Of a stretch of DNA of 64,000 nucleotides, positions 43,774-64,000 are shown in pieces. Location of the stretch: positions 48,777,402-48,841,401 of the forward strand of contig NC_091930.1 of the NCBI RefSeq assembly GCF_041260155.1, written 5' to 3'. Made by a program: the position numbers and the translations under genes. Origin of the DNA: Ptychodera flava (Eukaryota; Hemichordata; Enteropneusta; Ptychoderidae). The notes under the pieces were generated by a model. That model was not told the origin of the DNA. It made no database searches and saw only the letters and a program-made list of their open reading frames with translations. Positions within the stretch are counted from its first letter, which is position 1; every line of letters begins with the position of its first letter.

Positions 43774-44892
43774 AGTGGAATTGTACTTGGACTGTGAGGG
43801 CAGTATTGATGATGGTGACAACAGAATGAATCACAGCTGTCACAGTTTGAAGCTGATGGTGATGGATATTGTGATTGACTTGTAATGATGAATCTGCAGT
43901 GGAATTCTACTTGGACTGTGAGGGCAGTATTGATGATGGTGACCACAGAATGAATCACAGCTGTCACAGTTTGAAACTGATGGTGATGGATATTCTGATT
44001 AACTTGTAATGATAAACTGAAGTGGAATTCTACTTGGACTGTGAGGGCAGTATTGATGATGGTGACAACAGAATGAATCACAGCTGTTACAGTTTGAAAC
44101 AGATGGTGATGGATATTGTGATTGACTTGTAATGGTTAATCTGAAGTGGAATTCTACTTGGACTGTGAGGGCAGTATTGATGATGGTGACAACAGAATGA
44201 ATCACAGCTGTTACAGGTTGAAACTGATGGTGATGGATATTCTGATTGACTTGTAATGGTGAATCTGCAGTGGAATTCTACTTGGACTGTGGGGGCAGTA
44301 TTGATGATGGTGACAACAGAATGAATCACAGCTGTCACAGTTTGAAACTGATGGTGATGGATATTCTGATGGACTTGTAATGATGAATCTGCAGTGGAAT
44401 TCTACTTGGACTGCGAGGGCAGTATTGATGATGGTGACAACAGAATGAATCACAGCTGTTACAGGTTGAAACTGATGGTGATGGATATTCTGATTAACTT
44501 GTAATGATAAATCTGAAGTTGAATTCTACTTGGACTGTGAGGGCAGTGTTGATCATGGTGCCAACAGAATGAATCACAGCTGTTACAGTTTGAAACTGAT
44601 GGTGATTGATATTCTGATTGACTTGTAATGATGAATCTGCAGTGGAATTCTACTTGGACTGTGAGGGCAGTATTGATGATGGTGACAACAGAATGAATCA
44701 CAGCTGTCACAGTTTGAAACTGATGGTGATGGATATTCTGATTGACTTGTAATGATGAATCTGCAGTGGAATTTTATTTGGTCGACTGTGAGGGCAGTAT
44801 TGATGATGGTGACAACAGAATGAATCACAGCTGTTACAGTTTGAAACTGATGGTGATGGATATTGTGATTGACTTGTAATGCTGAATCTGCA
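43774..44892. repeat. 124-bp tandem array, 9 copies
   Basis: Nine units of 124 bp, each with AGTGGAATTCTACTTGGACT, GAGGGCAGTATTGATGATGG and ATGAATCACAGCTGTTACAG, with only a few differences per unit. Because 124 is not a multiple of three, reading frames cycle between units, and the His/Cys-rich minus-strand frames across it are not genes. High identity implies recent expansion. Confidence 0.92.
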
Positions 44893-45361
44893 GTTGAACT
44901 CTGAGGGCCTACATAATGAGTGGCAGTCCCCGTACCTAAATAATGAATAACAGCTAGCTGCCAGTTTAAAAACTTATGGTGATTCTCATGGATATTTTGG
45001 ACAACTTTCGACATTGAATCTGTTGAAACTCTCACATACTCTGATGATATCACTGATGACAGTGACAACAGAATGAATGACAGTTGTCAGGTTGACACTG
45101 ATAGTGATGGATAATGTGATGAAGACACTCACCACCACAGACATGCCATTCTTGTTTGCTGTATAATAACTGATAGCTGACATTGACCAAAACCACACAG
45201 CTCTGCTTTCGATTACATGGTAACATGTGGTTCATTTCTTTTCACTTTAGAGAGTTCAGAATTTACTTTAGGGGAACTGGAAGATTTTCTATTTTCCTGG
45301 TGACTTTTGTCCACCCCCCCCCCCATAAAGTATGGAGAATTCCATGGTTCCCTCATATTTC

Positions 45362-45461
<100 letters not shown>

Positions 45462-45520
45462 AAAACTTGTTTGTATCTTCTCAGAGGGGTAAAGTGCTCG
45501 ATGCAGGGATACAGAGCAAT

Positions 45521-46371
45521 ATTACAATAAATATGAGAACACATCAAGTATGTTTGGTACCTATTACTCGAGTTTCACGCATACACGCGATCGTCAGATA
45601 GGTAGATTTTATTGTGTGAAATTTGCTTCAGGTGCTTACATATAAGTGTCAGGTTGGGTCAAACCATTTGGTGTTGTGGGTTGGATTGAAATTTGACAAG
45701 TAAAATTTGTTTTCGTGTCGGCACTTGGAGACCAACTCCGAACGCTTGTTTAAAAGGCTAGATTTATCTGCATTGATTATGAATAGCTTCTCTGTAAGGC
45801 AAAGGTTGCATTTCTTTGACACATTTGAGTAACTGCTTGCTTTTGATAGGATTGACCATGATATGTTAAATGGTTTGTCCTGAGATTTCAAGTGACAGAC
45901 ATATTTTGACAATTCTGTGCTGTTGGCGTATGCCTTACTTCGGAAAGATTGGACATGATTTGCATAGCGTGTTTTAAATGTGTTGTCAGTTAGACCGATG
46001 TAATGTTTCGCCTCATTGGCATCGTTGTAACAGTAGCTTTATAGATTATAGATTTAGACTGGCAAGCCCCCTGGAGTGGGCAATTGGTCTTGATGCGGCA
46101 CTTACATACGTCAGTGAGTTTTCTATCATTGCGCTGGGTGACCCGTTTGTTGTGTGATTTTATAATGCTGCCCATGTTGTGCATGCAACTGTAGCTTAAT
46201 TTGAGTGTATTTCTGTTAAGAACTTTATGTAATTTACAATCCGACACGTATATGTAAGCACCTGAAGCAAATTTCACACAATAAAATCTACCTATCTGAC
46301 GATCGCGTGTATGCGTGAAACTCGAGTAATAGGTACCAAACATACTTGATGTGTTCTCATATTTATTGTAT
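45521..46371 (-). mobile_element. Penelope-like retroelement remnant (GIY-YIG part)
   Basis: The minus strand encodes the C-terminal end of a Penelope-like protein: a tail of the reverse transcriptase (LKLSYSCMHN, IKSHNKRV) followed by GIY-YIG endonuclease-associated sequence (CNLCLTEK, NKRSELVSKCRHEN). The element is a broken partial copy; most of the reverse transcriptase is missing. It is bounded by a near-identical inverted repeat of about 130 bp (45521-45655 and 46243-46371), consistent with the complex terminal repeats of this family. TA tracts lie outside both ends. The arms' similarity suggests a fairly young insertion, while the coding part is decayed. Confidence 0.8.
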
Positions 46372-46372
46372 A

Positions 46373-46451
<79 letters not shown>
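46371..46451. repeat. (TA)n microsatellite, right of Penelope-like fragment
   Basis: About 75-80 bases of TA dinucleotide, mirror partner of the tract at 45369-45459. Confidence 0.9.
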
Positions 46452-46454
<3 letters not shown>

Positions 46455-47895
46455 TTCCATGGCCCCCTCCCAATATTATTGGACAGGAAACAAAACATGT
46501 CAATTTGTTTTTTTTGGCCTTTTCTTCCATCCGTCACTGAGAAATCTTTGATCATGCAAATCAGAACGAATGGGATTCTAAAGTATTAGTATCATTACAC
46601 AATGTGTGAGCCTACCAACAGTTCTCCTTGATTCATACACACTGAGATCACTTCTTGATCTACAGCAAATTGCTTGTGTACATATGATGTTATGGTGAAT
46701 ATTTCAACAATCTTACACCGTAGTATTGATGCAGATGGTCTTCTGGATGCACATACAGAATTATTTGAAACTCAAACCATTTTCCACGTAGGAGCTAGCA
46801 AATTTGTACATTTTTCAGCAGATATTTTTTGACAGCCATGCATAATTTTGTAGACCAGGACTTCCTGGCAAACATTTAATTGATGTTTTTTCCTTAGCCC
46901 CCCCTAAAAGTTTGTGGTATTTTTGTCTCCCCTCCCCCCTAATTTTTCTTTGGGGAAATGGGTGGGCCCCCCCCCCTTGAAAATCCTCCTGGCCTCCCTT
47001 AAGTAATAAGTAAATTCTGAACATTCCCTTAAAGAGACACTGTATATCATCATAGAATTTAAAGAAAATGAACGCATACAGATTAGAAATTATGTGACTT
47101 GTACAGGACATTGTGATCACACAGTGATAGTTATTTGAAAGTTAGTGTGTGCCAGATGGACTGTCATTGTAGTACATTTCCTTTCCTAATTTTGGTATTT
47201 CCTTTCTTTGTTTTCTGCTCAATTTTACTGGGTCAAAGTTTCTTACACGATTTCATTATGAAACACATTTCTCATATTTGTAATGTTTTATGAGGCAGTT
47301 GTCTACATATGGTTTTGGCCTCCCATTGATTTCTTTATTGTGAGTCATGAAAATGGTGATGAAATTCAAATAAGAATCTTTTAAGAACAGCTTTCTTTCA
47401 GACTCTCTCTTAATGCAATAAATTTCACTAAACATAATAACATTTTGAAATGGTCATTTTGACTTGCTGATCTTTTTCTTAGTTCATATTTGTTCAATGT
47501 TTTTATGTGTTAGTCATGACACTGTTACCATTCAGAAATGTTAATTCCAATTTTTCCATTAAAGTCTCTTCAAAGCATGACTCATGTATGGATTATGTAT
47601 GGACTCAGTATTCATAACATTGGTTCTGTGTACCGGTATAGATTGGTGTAATCTACAGCTTCAGCTTCACACAGAGCTGTTACAAATTCCTGTCAATGTT
47701 TGTTGAATATAAGGCTGTAATACGGAGCTAAATGTTGGTGTTTTTTACTGAATGAATTGTCTTGCATGTACAATAAAGAACCAATTGAGAGTTGTATTCA
47801 TGTGTCATGTTTGTCAATAAAGAAAGGTGTTTGCTTGCTTATTTTTGTTTGTTTTTGTTTGTTTAAAAGTATCGTCAAAATATTATTAACAAGTA
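46452..47895. other. Non-coding stretch with poly(A)-like hexamers
   Basis: No exon recognised. A C-rich patch (46900-47000) resembles the strand-asymmetric insert at 50276-50889. AATAAA occurs near 47773 and 47816, as in a 3' untranslated region, but no coding exon precedes it on the plus strand. Confidence 0.4.
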
Positions 47896-47896
47896 T

Positions 47897-48036
47897 AGGA
47901 TAAAGCCCGAGTACGAGGGCTCTTCTGGTATATAAAGTCCAGCCCAACGATAAAATGTCGAGGCCGCAGGCCAAGACATTTTATCGTAGGGTTGGACTTT
48001 ATATACCAGAAGAGCCCGAGTACGAGGGTTTTATCC
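47897..48036. repeat. Fold-back repeat, about 63-bp arms
   Basis: Arms 47897-47959 and 47973-48036 share CTCTTCTGGTATATAAAGTC and CGATAAAATGTC with few mismatches, around a 13-base centre (GAGGCCGCAGGCC). A near-palindrome CCCGAGTACGAGGG sits in each arm. Confidence 0.88.
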
Positions 48037-48415
48037 GACTTAAAAAACTATCGCCCCTAACTGATATATTTTCGTTTTCAATGTGTTTACGTCAACCGTC
48101 CCCTTTGTCAATGTACATGTTTAGGATATGAATTAAAACTTTGTTTGTGAAATAGCCTTCCAATGTAATGGAACATCCTATAAATGCCCTAGGGCACAGC
48201 AGATTTTGTGTTGCAGCTGGTTTCCGCTATGTTACCAAAATTGAATATTAAAATGTACCAGATGTCTACAGAATATGACATGTTCACTTGTGATTGGACA
48301 GTACTTTACTATGGCGCTGTCATTCGTTTTTGGAATTTGGTGACCAAGGCTTTATGAGTAAATAAAACACCCGGAATTGAGCACTCTGATTGGTCAATCA
48401 ACAGTAGATAGTTTT

Positions 48416-48623
48416 GAAGTTTCATATACAATCCATTATATGAAACAAAGCATACCCGGCCTTTGCCATGAGGAGTAAGTACTCACTTGTGTCCACCACT
48501 CTCTCTGAATACTAACCTCTGAGTATTCAGAGAGAGAGTAGTGGACACTCATGAGTGCTTACTCCTTGCCTCAATTGCAGGGTATGCCTTATTTCATTTA
48601 TGTGGGATTGTATTAGAAACTTC
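48416..48623. repeat. Fold-back repeat, about 100-bp arms
   Basis: A 208-bp imperfect palindrome with outer ends GAAGTTTCATATACAATCC and GGATTGTATTAGAAACTTC and inner ends GAATACT/AGTATTC. Sequence is unlike the fold-back at 47897-48036, so they are separate families. Confidence 0.85.
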
Positions 48624-49208
48624 TTGAAGTATCAATTATTGACTATACTTGTAAACAAACAAATAAACAAACAAGGAGCCTGAGTTCCATACGGTGCAAC
48701 TCTGTGTCCAACACTGAATACAATCTGTGGATAGAGTTAGTTTACAGTGATATGCAGAAATGCCAAGCTTTTGTCAACAATACAGTCACATATTTTATGA
48801 TCTAAGAACATAGACAATTGGTTAGGGGAGATAGGGTACCGTATTGCACATTATATTACAGTGCCCTGCCCGTCGCATTTTTGATTGGTCGAGCTGAACC
48901 ACATGACTGACCACAAATACACAGTAATGGTTTGTTTACTTGCCTGGGAACATGGATATCAAGATTAACAACTTAAAGTATCGTAACTTTACAGCTGAAA
49001 CGTAAATTATAATCAATCACAAAATATAATGGAGCACTCATGGGCCAAGTTGAGATACTTTTTTTCTGAAAACGTCTCCGGCTTTGCCAAATTTTTACTT
49101 CGCGCGTGACGGTGCATTATTTATTACTCAGTTCTGGGGCCCAGTTGTCGTTCGCTTGTGAAATTTTTGCAAATTTTAATGTTTTTTGGGGGTTCGTTGA
49201 CATTATAA

Positions 49209-49371
49209 TGGAAATAACAGACTCCATCCTGACCAGTAATGTTTATTTATGGCCGCGGCTCAAGGAGAGTCAAAATTAACAGGCTCAGCAAGCCTTGCTC
49301 GTTTTTGGTTTTCCTCTCACCCTTGCCCATAAATAAACATTAATGGTCAGCGTGTCGCCAGTTATTTCTCC
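49209..49371. repeat. Fold-back repeat, about 43-bp arms
   Basis: Outer arms GGAAATAAC.../...GTTATTTC and inner arms AATGTTTATTTATGG/CCATAAATAAACATT enclose a 75-base centre. It is the third fold-back within 1.5 kb. Confidence 0.8.
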
Positions 49372-49485
49372 GGTATTCGAAATCTCATGTTTCATAAGAA
49401 TTGTATAATTGCATCATTAGTGAAATCAGATAGAAAAAATAGAGACTAGTTTTAAATTTATGTATTTTGTGTATATGTATTTATG

Positions 49486-49899
49486 TGTGTATGTATGTAT
49501 GTATGTATGTATGTATATATCTATGGATAGATGCACACATATGTATGTATGTATGTATGTACATATATATGTATATATGTATGTATGTATGTAAGCATGT
49601 ATGTGTGTTTGTATGTTTATTTGTGTATGTTTATGTATGTATGTATGTATGTATGTATGTATATATGTATCTATGTAGATATGTATCTATGTATATGTGT
49701 ATGTGTATGTATGTATGTATGTATGTATTTATATATGTATGCATGTATGTATGTATGTATGTGAGTGTGTATGTATGTATATACATATGTATGTATGTAT
49801 GTTTGTATGTATGTATGTATGTATGTATGTATGTATGTATGTATGTATGTATGTACCGTATATATGTATGTATGTATGTATGTAAGTATGTATGTATAT
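49486..49899. repeat. Degenerate (GTAT)n array
   Basis: About 410 bases of GTAT units with many point changes, more decayed than the tract at 11178-11310. It directly abuts the hAT-like copy 2, and GTAT units resume at 51261, so that element inserted into the microsatellite. Confidence 0.9.
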
Positions 49900-49906
49900 A
49901 TGGAAA

Positions 49907-51260
49907 CAAGGCTCGAACTTACTTTTTTCCAAGGTAGTCCACTTGGGCTACCATCTTTTGAAGTTGGTAGGCCAGTGATAATGGCTGGTAGCCCATGCAT
50001 ATTTTATAAAACGATATTTTTTCCATTCAGTAGACAAGAAAAAGGTTATTTATCAATATTCTGTCCACGAAGTGAATATTTTAGTCATTTGATGTGAATA
50101 CTTGCACAACTATAATACCCAGGGGAAATAGGTGTAATGGACAACAGTGATCCTCAAAAGTTTGCCGAACTCTTGGTTTCATTCTCAGAGTTGTATGCAT
50201 ATTTTAATAGTTGTCATGACAACGACCGCAACCTTCTTAGCACATGCATGAGACATACTGTAGCATGGCTAAAATCAGGTGCAGCCAACGAACAATGCAC
50301 TTTTAAAGGGGTCCTTACTATGATAAGATATATTGTGTATGACAAGCAATGTGAACTGACTAATTTTAAGTCAAGAGGGTAATTGATTAGCTGTTCATAA
50401 TTTGCCCTCCCACTAAAAATTTGTCGACCTACCCTCCCGCACTCAAACTTCAGTTTTACCCACTCCCCACTTATTTTTGCCTGTTTCCCCTCCCCACTGT
50501 GAATTTTTGAAGCTCCCCTGCCCTGTGGCGAAAAAACTTGCCGATTTCCCCTGCCCTGGAAATAATTCCCCTCAAAATTTTGTCATTCCATTTCCCCTGC
50601 AGACATGAAAAGTTATAAGTACTTGTCCTGTGTCCCAATCCCCAGAAACACCATGGCTCAACTTCCCCTGTCCCTGTTTTAGAAGTAGCTTTCCCTCTCC
50701 TCGTTTTTCGCCAAGCCCTGTCCCCAGGACAACCAACCAGTATCTGCCCTGCCCTACAAAAAAACTAAAATTTGCTCCCCTGCCACTTAAAAACATGTCC
50801 CCTGCCCGAGCAAAATTAGAATTTCCCCTGCCCTCAAAAATTGCTCCTGGAACAGCTTTTTCGATGAATAGCTCCGTTGGCTGCACCTGTAAAAATACAC
50901 CATGGACTAGGGAGGAGGTATGATATCCGTGTAATTGTGATAGATACATTATGAACAAAGTGCAGTTAAAATGTGTTTTCATTGGCTATCATTTCCTGTG
51001 CCTGTCATCCAAGTACATTGTTGCGAAGTTCCACCGCATGTCGTCTTTGTAATTTGCATAACAAAGTCATAGTCTGGCTTTTCTATGTCGAGCTGGGTTT
51101 GACTGCATTTGACGGACCGGACATGGCACGCGAAGTACTTACTGAACTTTATGTCCAAGGCTTTGGTAGTCCATATGGGCTACCGTTTCATGGACTTTGG
51201 TAGCCCCAGGCAAAAGTTTGTAGTCTGTGGACGCGGGACTACCGCTACCTTCCAGCCCTG
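49907..51260. mobile_element. hAT-like non-autonomous element, copy 2, inserted in a microsatellite
   Basis: Second copy of the repeat at 42417-43376, with ends CAAGGCTCGAACTTAC and, reverse-complemented, CAGGGCTGGAAGGTAGC. It lies inside a GTAT tract. It is longer than copy 1 because of the 614-bp nested insertion at 50276-50889. Confidence 0.65.
50276..50889. mobile_element. Nested 614-bp element with 15-bp perfect inverted ends
   Basis: The ends are CAGGTGCAGCCAACG (50276-50290) and its exact complement (50875-50889). Between them the plus strand is very C-rich, with many degenerate CCCCTGCCCT units and almost no G-runs. It interrupts homology between the two hAT-like copies, which marks it as a later insertion. 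Flanks are AAAT-rich and a clear 8-bp duplication is not visible. Confidence 0.65.
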
Positions 51261-52133
51261 GTATGTATGTATGTATGTATGTAAGTATGCATGCATACAA
51301 ACATGCGTGCGTGGATAAATGTCTTTCTGTATTTCTATGCTTTTTTGTTTACTGCAGAGAATCATTAAATGTTTCACTGATATTTTGAATGGAGAATTAT
51401 CTCTCAACATAAGTGGAGTTAGGCCGTGTGAACAGGTTAATTTAAAATGTGAAGTTTAAAAAGATTTTGGAAGAATAATTTATCTGACTTTTATCTTTAG
51501 TTTGCAATTATCTTTCAGTGTAATTTTTCTTTTCCCTTTTTAGTCCAAATGGAGGAAGTCTAGGGAACTTATGGTTTGGGAACCATCCATCTGTGTGTCT
51601 GTCCATCCATGCAGATATCTCAAGACATGCCTGAGCCAATTCCTTTCAACTTGGTATAAGGACAATAAACTATGGCATACATATGGCTGTCCATTATTTT
51701 AGGTGTGGCAAGCACAATTAGTGCTAATTTGGATAAATAGTGATTTTAGAAAAAAGATAGTCCTGTGTTATTATTAGAATTGAAGCACTTAAAAATTAAA
51801 ATAACTACATTTTTATGTGTATCCTAGATATCCTTCTTCTACTAAATACAAAATCCAAGCTGCTCAGAGTGCTGAATGTAGTGATTCTCTGATACACAGA
51901 GTTGCTAGTTGTTTTTAAACGTGCTTTTTTTAAAGTTGCAGTAATCACACCGAAATACATTGAAATGATACAATGATATCGGCATTTGTATTGTATAAAA
52001 CAGACTTATTTGTTTCATTGTTGAGATCATATGTTTAACACAACGAGCCAACGAGGAAATATCAATATATCTAGGATAAACTGAAGACCAAGTGGATGGT
52101 TACAAACAGCTTAATGACTCCATTAACCGATAA
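51261..52133. other. Non-coding stretch 3' of the TRADD-N-like gene
   Basis: Begins with leftover GTAT units. Near 51560-51780, sequence of the form CCATCCATGCAGATATCTCA followed by an AACTTGGTATAAGG segment resembles dispersed repeats common in marine invertebrates. No exon recognised. Confidence 0.4.
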
Positions 52134-52139
52134 TTTATT
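52134..52139 (-). terminator. Candidate poly(A) signal of the TRADD-N-like gene
   Basis: AATAAA on the minus strand about 110 bases after the proposed stop codon (52251-52249). It supports 52249 as the true end of the coding region. Confidence 0.5.
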
Positions 52140-52248
52140 TGCCACTTCGATACATCTCCGTAGAACATTTTTACAGTATTTCCCAATTGAAGAGTCAGAG
52201 CGAGGTACAATAGTTCCAACATTCCAAATGTTTCATTGCTACATGTAT

Positions 52249-61267
<9,019 letters not shown>

Positions 61268-61756
61268 GTCAACTCAGGATCAGAACAAATCAAATTCAAT
61301 GTCAAAAGTGGCTGAGACGCTCAAGAATGATGTAATTCTGATGAAAGATAGCCCGGATATGTCGGAGAGAAACACAGAAACAACACTGAATTGTGTTAGA
61401 GCTATAGAACTCGTGACAAAGGCTTGTGTAAATTATTAACTTTTCTACTGGCATAAAAACACTACATAGTATCGCATGCATGTATTTGCTATGATAAAAT
61501 CCGGTGAAAATAGTTCATTTAGCAAAGAACATATGAAGTACGTTCTACAGTGCATTGTGGGTTAGACGCTATTCGATACGGCTCTCCTTCAACATTGTAT
61601 TCGATGATACAGACTGATATTGCAGAAAAACGATTACAACTATGAAATCAAGTGCAAATGATCAAGACTTCTTCTAGTAATTTGCATTTTTTTCTCCTCT
61701 TCTCTCTTTTTATTCTTCTTCTTCTTCTCCGTAACCTAGGAATCATTAGCACCGCA

Positions 61757-61811
<55 letters not shown>

Positions 61812-64000
61812 CTCACTCACTGATTCACTCACTCATTGTCTCCATATCGTATTATAGAGTCGGAGGTCATTTGACTGTGCCAGGCTTGAGTGTGAATTGG
61901 GTTATATATTTTGCCAATATTAAAATAGACAATTTCTTAGCAAACATTACAGTCATCCTGCCTGTTGTATATCGAGTTAGAAATGTACATTATCAGAACA
62001 TCAGATGCGGATGAAAAAACGATGACATACTTTAGCCAAGCAGTTTAGAAAGGAATTTGAATACCGTGGACCTATCGCATTAAGGTATTCATTCTAGTCT
62101 TTCTTGAGGTCTAGTGACTCTGCTATATTCACATTCTAAATTTCCTGCTTTGTTTTCACTCCTAAACGCACAGATATTGGCTTTAGCAAAGTATTTAATT
62201 CTCTCTTACTCACTCCGTGCCTGTCTCTATTAAAAGTTTCTGTCTCTAGGCTGTGGCATGTGGTGTTTATTAAGTCGAGCTTTAATCCTCAGCTGAACTG
62301 CCTCTGCTCTGCTGTAGAGTGTCGTTAATGATGTACAATATGCTTTTCAGTGAAAGTCTGCTTAATGGCCGTGTCTTTTTGATGTTTCGAAACGTAACAA
62401 CATAAAGAATGTCATGTTATGCACATCACACAATATATCAATATCTACGTGTTACTTGAAATAAAATCATGCTAACAAGCATCATGGTCTTGCTTCTTTC
62501 AATGATCCTCGGCCAATGTCCAGATACCATGCAATCGAAGAGGGGCACCAGGCAAAATATCACGACACACGAATCTGCTACAGTGGCTGGCACCATGACT
62601 AAGAATGCTGAAAATCTAAGTCGGTAATTCAAAATCTTCGCTGTTCGAACTTAGCTATTATTTCTGCTAATGGAGTGTTTTGCTTTGTGAACAAATTTAA
62701 TATCAATATGTAGTTCCTATTGAACTATTGCAGCAAGATTGGTCTTGATTCACGTATCACATGTAATTCAGTTGTATATTTTCACGCAAATGGCAAGAAA
62801 TACACGAAAATCACCGGCTTAAACTAAAGCTATACGAGCTACCAAATAACCTTTTTTTTCTAAATTCCTGCAGCATCAGAGTCAAGCCTTCCTTTGTTTC
62901 TTCTCTCGACATTTATAATTCTTATGATATCTCACTAGATATTTCTGACTTTGTATGAACCCCTTGCAATCATAAACAGTCAGGCTTGTACAGCGATTTG
63001 TATCAGGCGTTTACTCCGTAATTTATCGCTCTACGATGTTGACGGCTCCAGTCTGGCGGTACTTATGTATACGTGCACACTACAAACAGAACTCAGGTGT
63101 TCGAATTCCTCTGTATCTCAGTATCCGTACTGATAATGGGTGAACAGACTAGTGACCTGAAAAAGGTCAATCGAATACTCAATCACCATTAGCATTCTAG
63201 TTGTGACATCGCCGACAACAGTACCGTCAATACATGACTGCACTACACATATCTTTCACGTTGCCTAGTCTTCCATCAAATTGAACGCAGACGTAAATGC
63301 CTCAATCGTCATTTGGATTCGTTCAGTGCAATATAGCAACGCGGATTACGAATTCATGAAGCATTGTACTCCTAAGTAGTGGACTGAATTAGGGGAACAC
63401 CCCTATCCCCAAATGTACACTACGTAATTCTGGGTAAGGAACATCTATATTTATCGAGTTTATACCCGGAGTTTCACGGCTCTCTACTACCGTAACTTTG
63501 CTATCAAGCAAACTTGAAATAACTTGCCTTAAAAATTTGCAGTCTTTGACCTTTTATACGACATTCGCTTTATACTCAAATGAGCATGAACCAAACAAAT
63601 CGATCTGTAAGTGAGGATATTGACTTTTCATACAATTTTAGGGGACACACTGACGAGTAAGCAGACGTGTCGTAAATTCAAAACGATAGCTTGATTACTA
63701 GTCACACTCGTTTCTAACATCCACGCTTGCTCGGCTGTCTCGGTGCTTAACGACTCAGTTATGAAGCACTGAGAACAGCAGTTCTATCACACTATTGATA
63801 ACCACAGTGTGTGTTTTGCTTTATTGACAGATGGTAGACCACCAGTAACAATACAGGGTGCAAAGGGTGTCTCAAACTGCCATTGATTCAAAGTAACGCT
63901 GTAGGTATGAGACCACAAGACACTAAGGGTACGTTGACCCGCACGAATAATGCTCAGTTCACCAACTATGCGATTATGTTTATACATAGACGATGATGCA
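61268..64000. other. 3' edge of window, no gene seen
   Basis: The first part must include the promoter or 5' untranslated region of the minus-strand TRADD-N-like gene; no TATA box or other decisive element was identified. Beyond the ATC tract no coding exon was recognised. Confidence 0.45.
61761..61811. repeat. (ATC)n microsatellite
   Basis: About 50 bases of ATC trinucleotide. The poly-Ile/poly-His reading frames over it are artefacts. Confidence 0.95.

Noticed and set aside
39331-44892. CRISPR-like regular arrays
   Set aside because: Units are contiguous satellites with no unique spacers, in a eukaryotic genome.
43737-45068. Minus-strand His/Cys/Ser-rich frames up to about 160 residues
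   Set aside because: They lie on the 124-bp tandem array; the unit length is not a multiple of three and frames shift between units, so there is no selection for a protein.
50572-50982. Frames over the C-rich segment on both strands
   Set aside because: Low-complexity Pro/Ser or Gly/Arg runs produced by CCCCTG units in a nested mobile element.

Overview
The window is eukaryotic and looks like a marine invertebrate, most likely an invertebrate deuterostome such as a hemichordate, lancelet or echinoderm. That placement is inferred. It rests on AT-rich sequence, multi-exon genes with GT-AG introns, an NHL-repeat fragment, a Penelope-like element, a FAM111-type protease outside vertebrates, and a TRADD-N-like immune gene. 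No species-level marker is visible.

Layout. (1) 1.6-5.5 kb, plus strand: a four-exon gene for a FAM111-like trypsin-fold serine protease with a complete His-Asp-Ser triad. (2) 10.5-17.2 kb and 19.5-26.1 kb, plus strand: two tandem paralogues of a secreted cholinesterase/carboxylesterase-fold hydrolase, each with eight exons and the same intron phases. The first is open throughout; the second carries a one-base frameshift in exon 6. Both have a DR1-type nuclear-receptor motif just upstream of the ATG. (3) 27.8-31.4 kb: a 3.6-kb inverted repeat whose arms are mostly ATAC/GTAT microsatellite. (4) 34-51 kb: repeat territory. It holds a 2.8-kb element with terminal inverted repeats, tRNA-derived SINE copies, tandem arrays with periods of about 170, 205, 147 and 124 bp, a broken Penelope-like element, three fold-back elements, two copies of a hAT-like repeat (one with a nested insertion), and a frameshifted NHL-repeat fragment on the minus strand. 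(5) 52.2-61.3 kb, minus strand: a nine-exon gene whose spliced model of about 1013 residues joins a GT-B glycosyltransferase-like domain lacking the usual EX7E glutamates, a two-helix membrane segment, a TRADD-N-like domain and an unrecognised C-terminal helical repeat domain. Its internal exons are all symmetrical phase 1-1 cassettes.

How the genes relate. The esterase pair is a local duplication with shared regulation suggested by the DR1 motifs. The FAM111-like protease and the TRADD-N-like gene are both plausible genome-defence or innate-immunity genes, but they are independent loci on opposite strands. The TRADD-N-like gene is the most interesting locus here.

All gene models were built by hand from splice sites and reading-frame continuity. 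No database search was possible, so family names are recognition calls and are marked as such.
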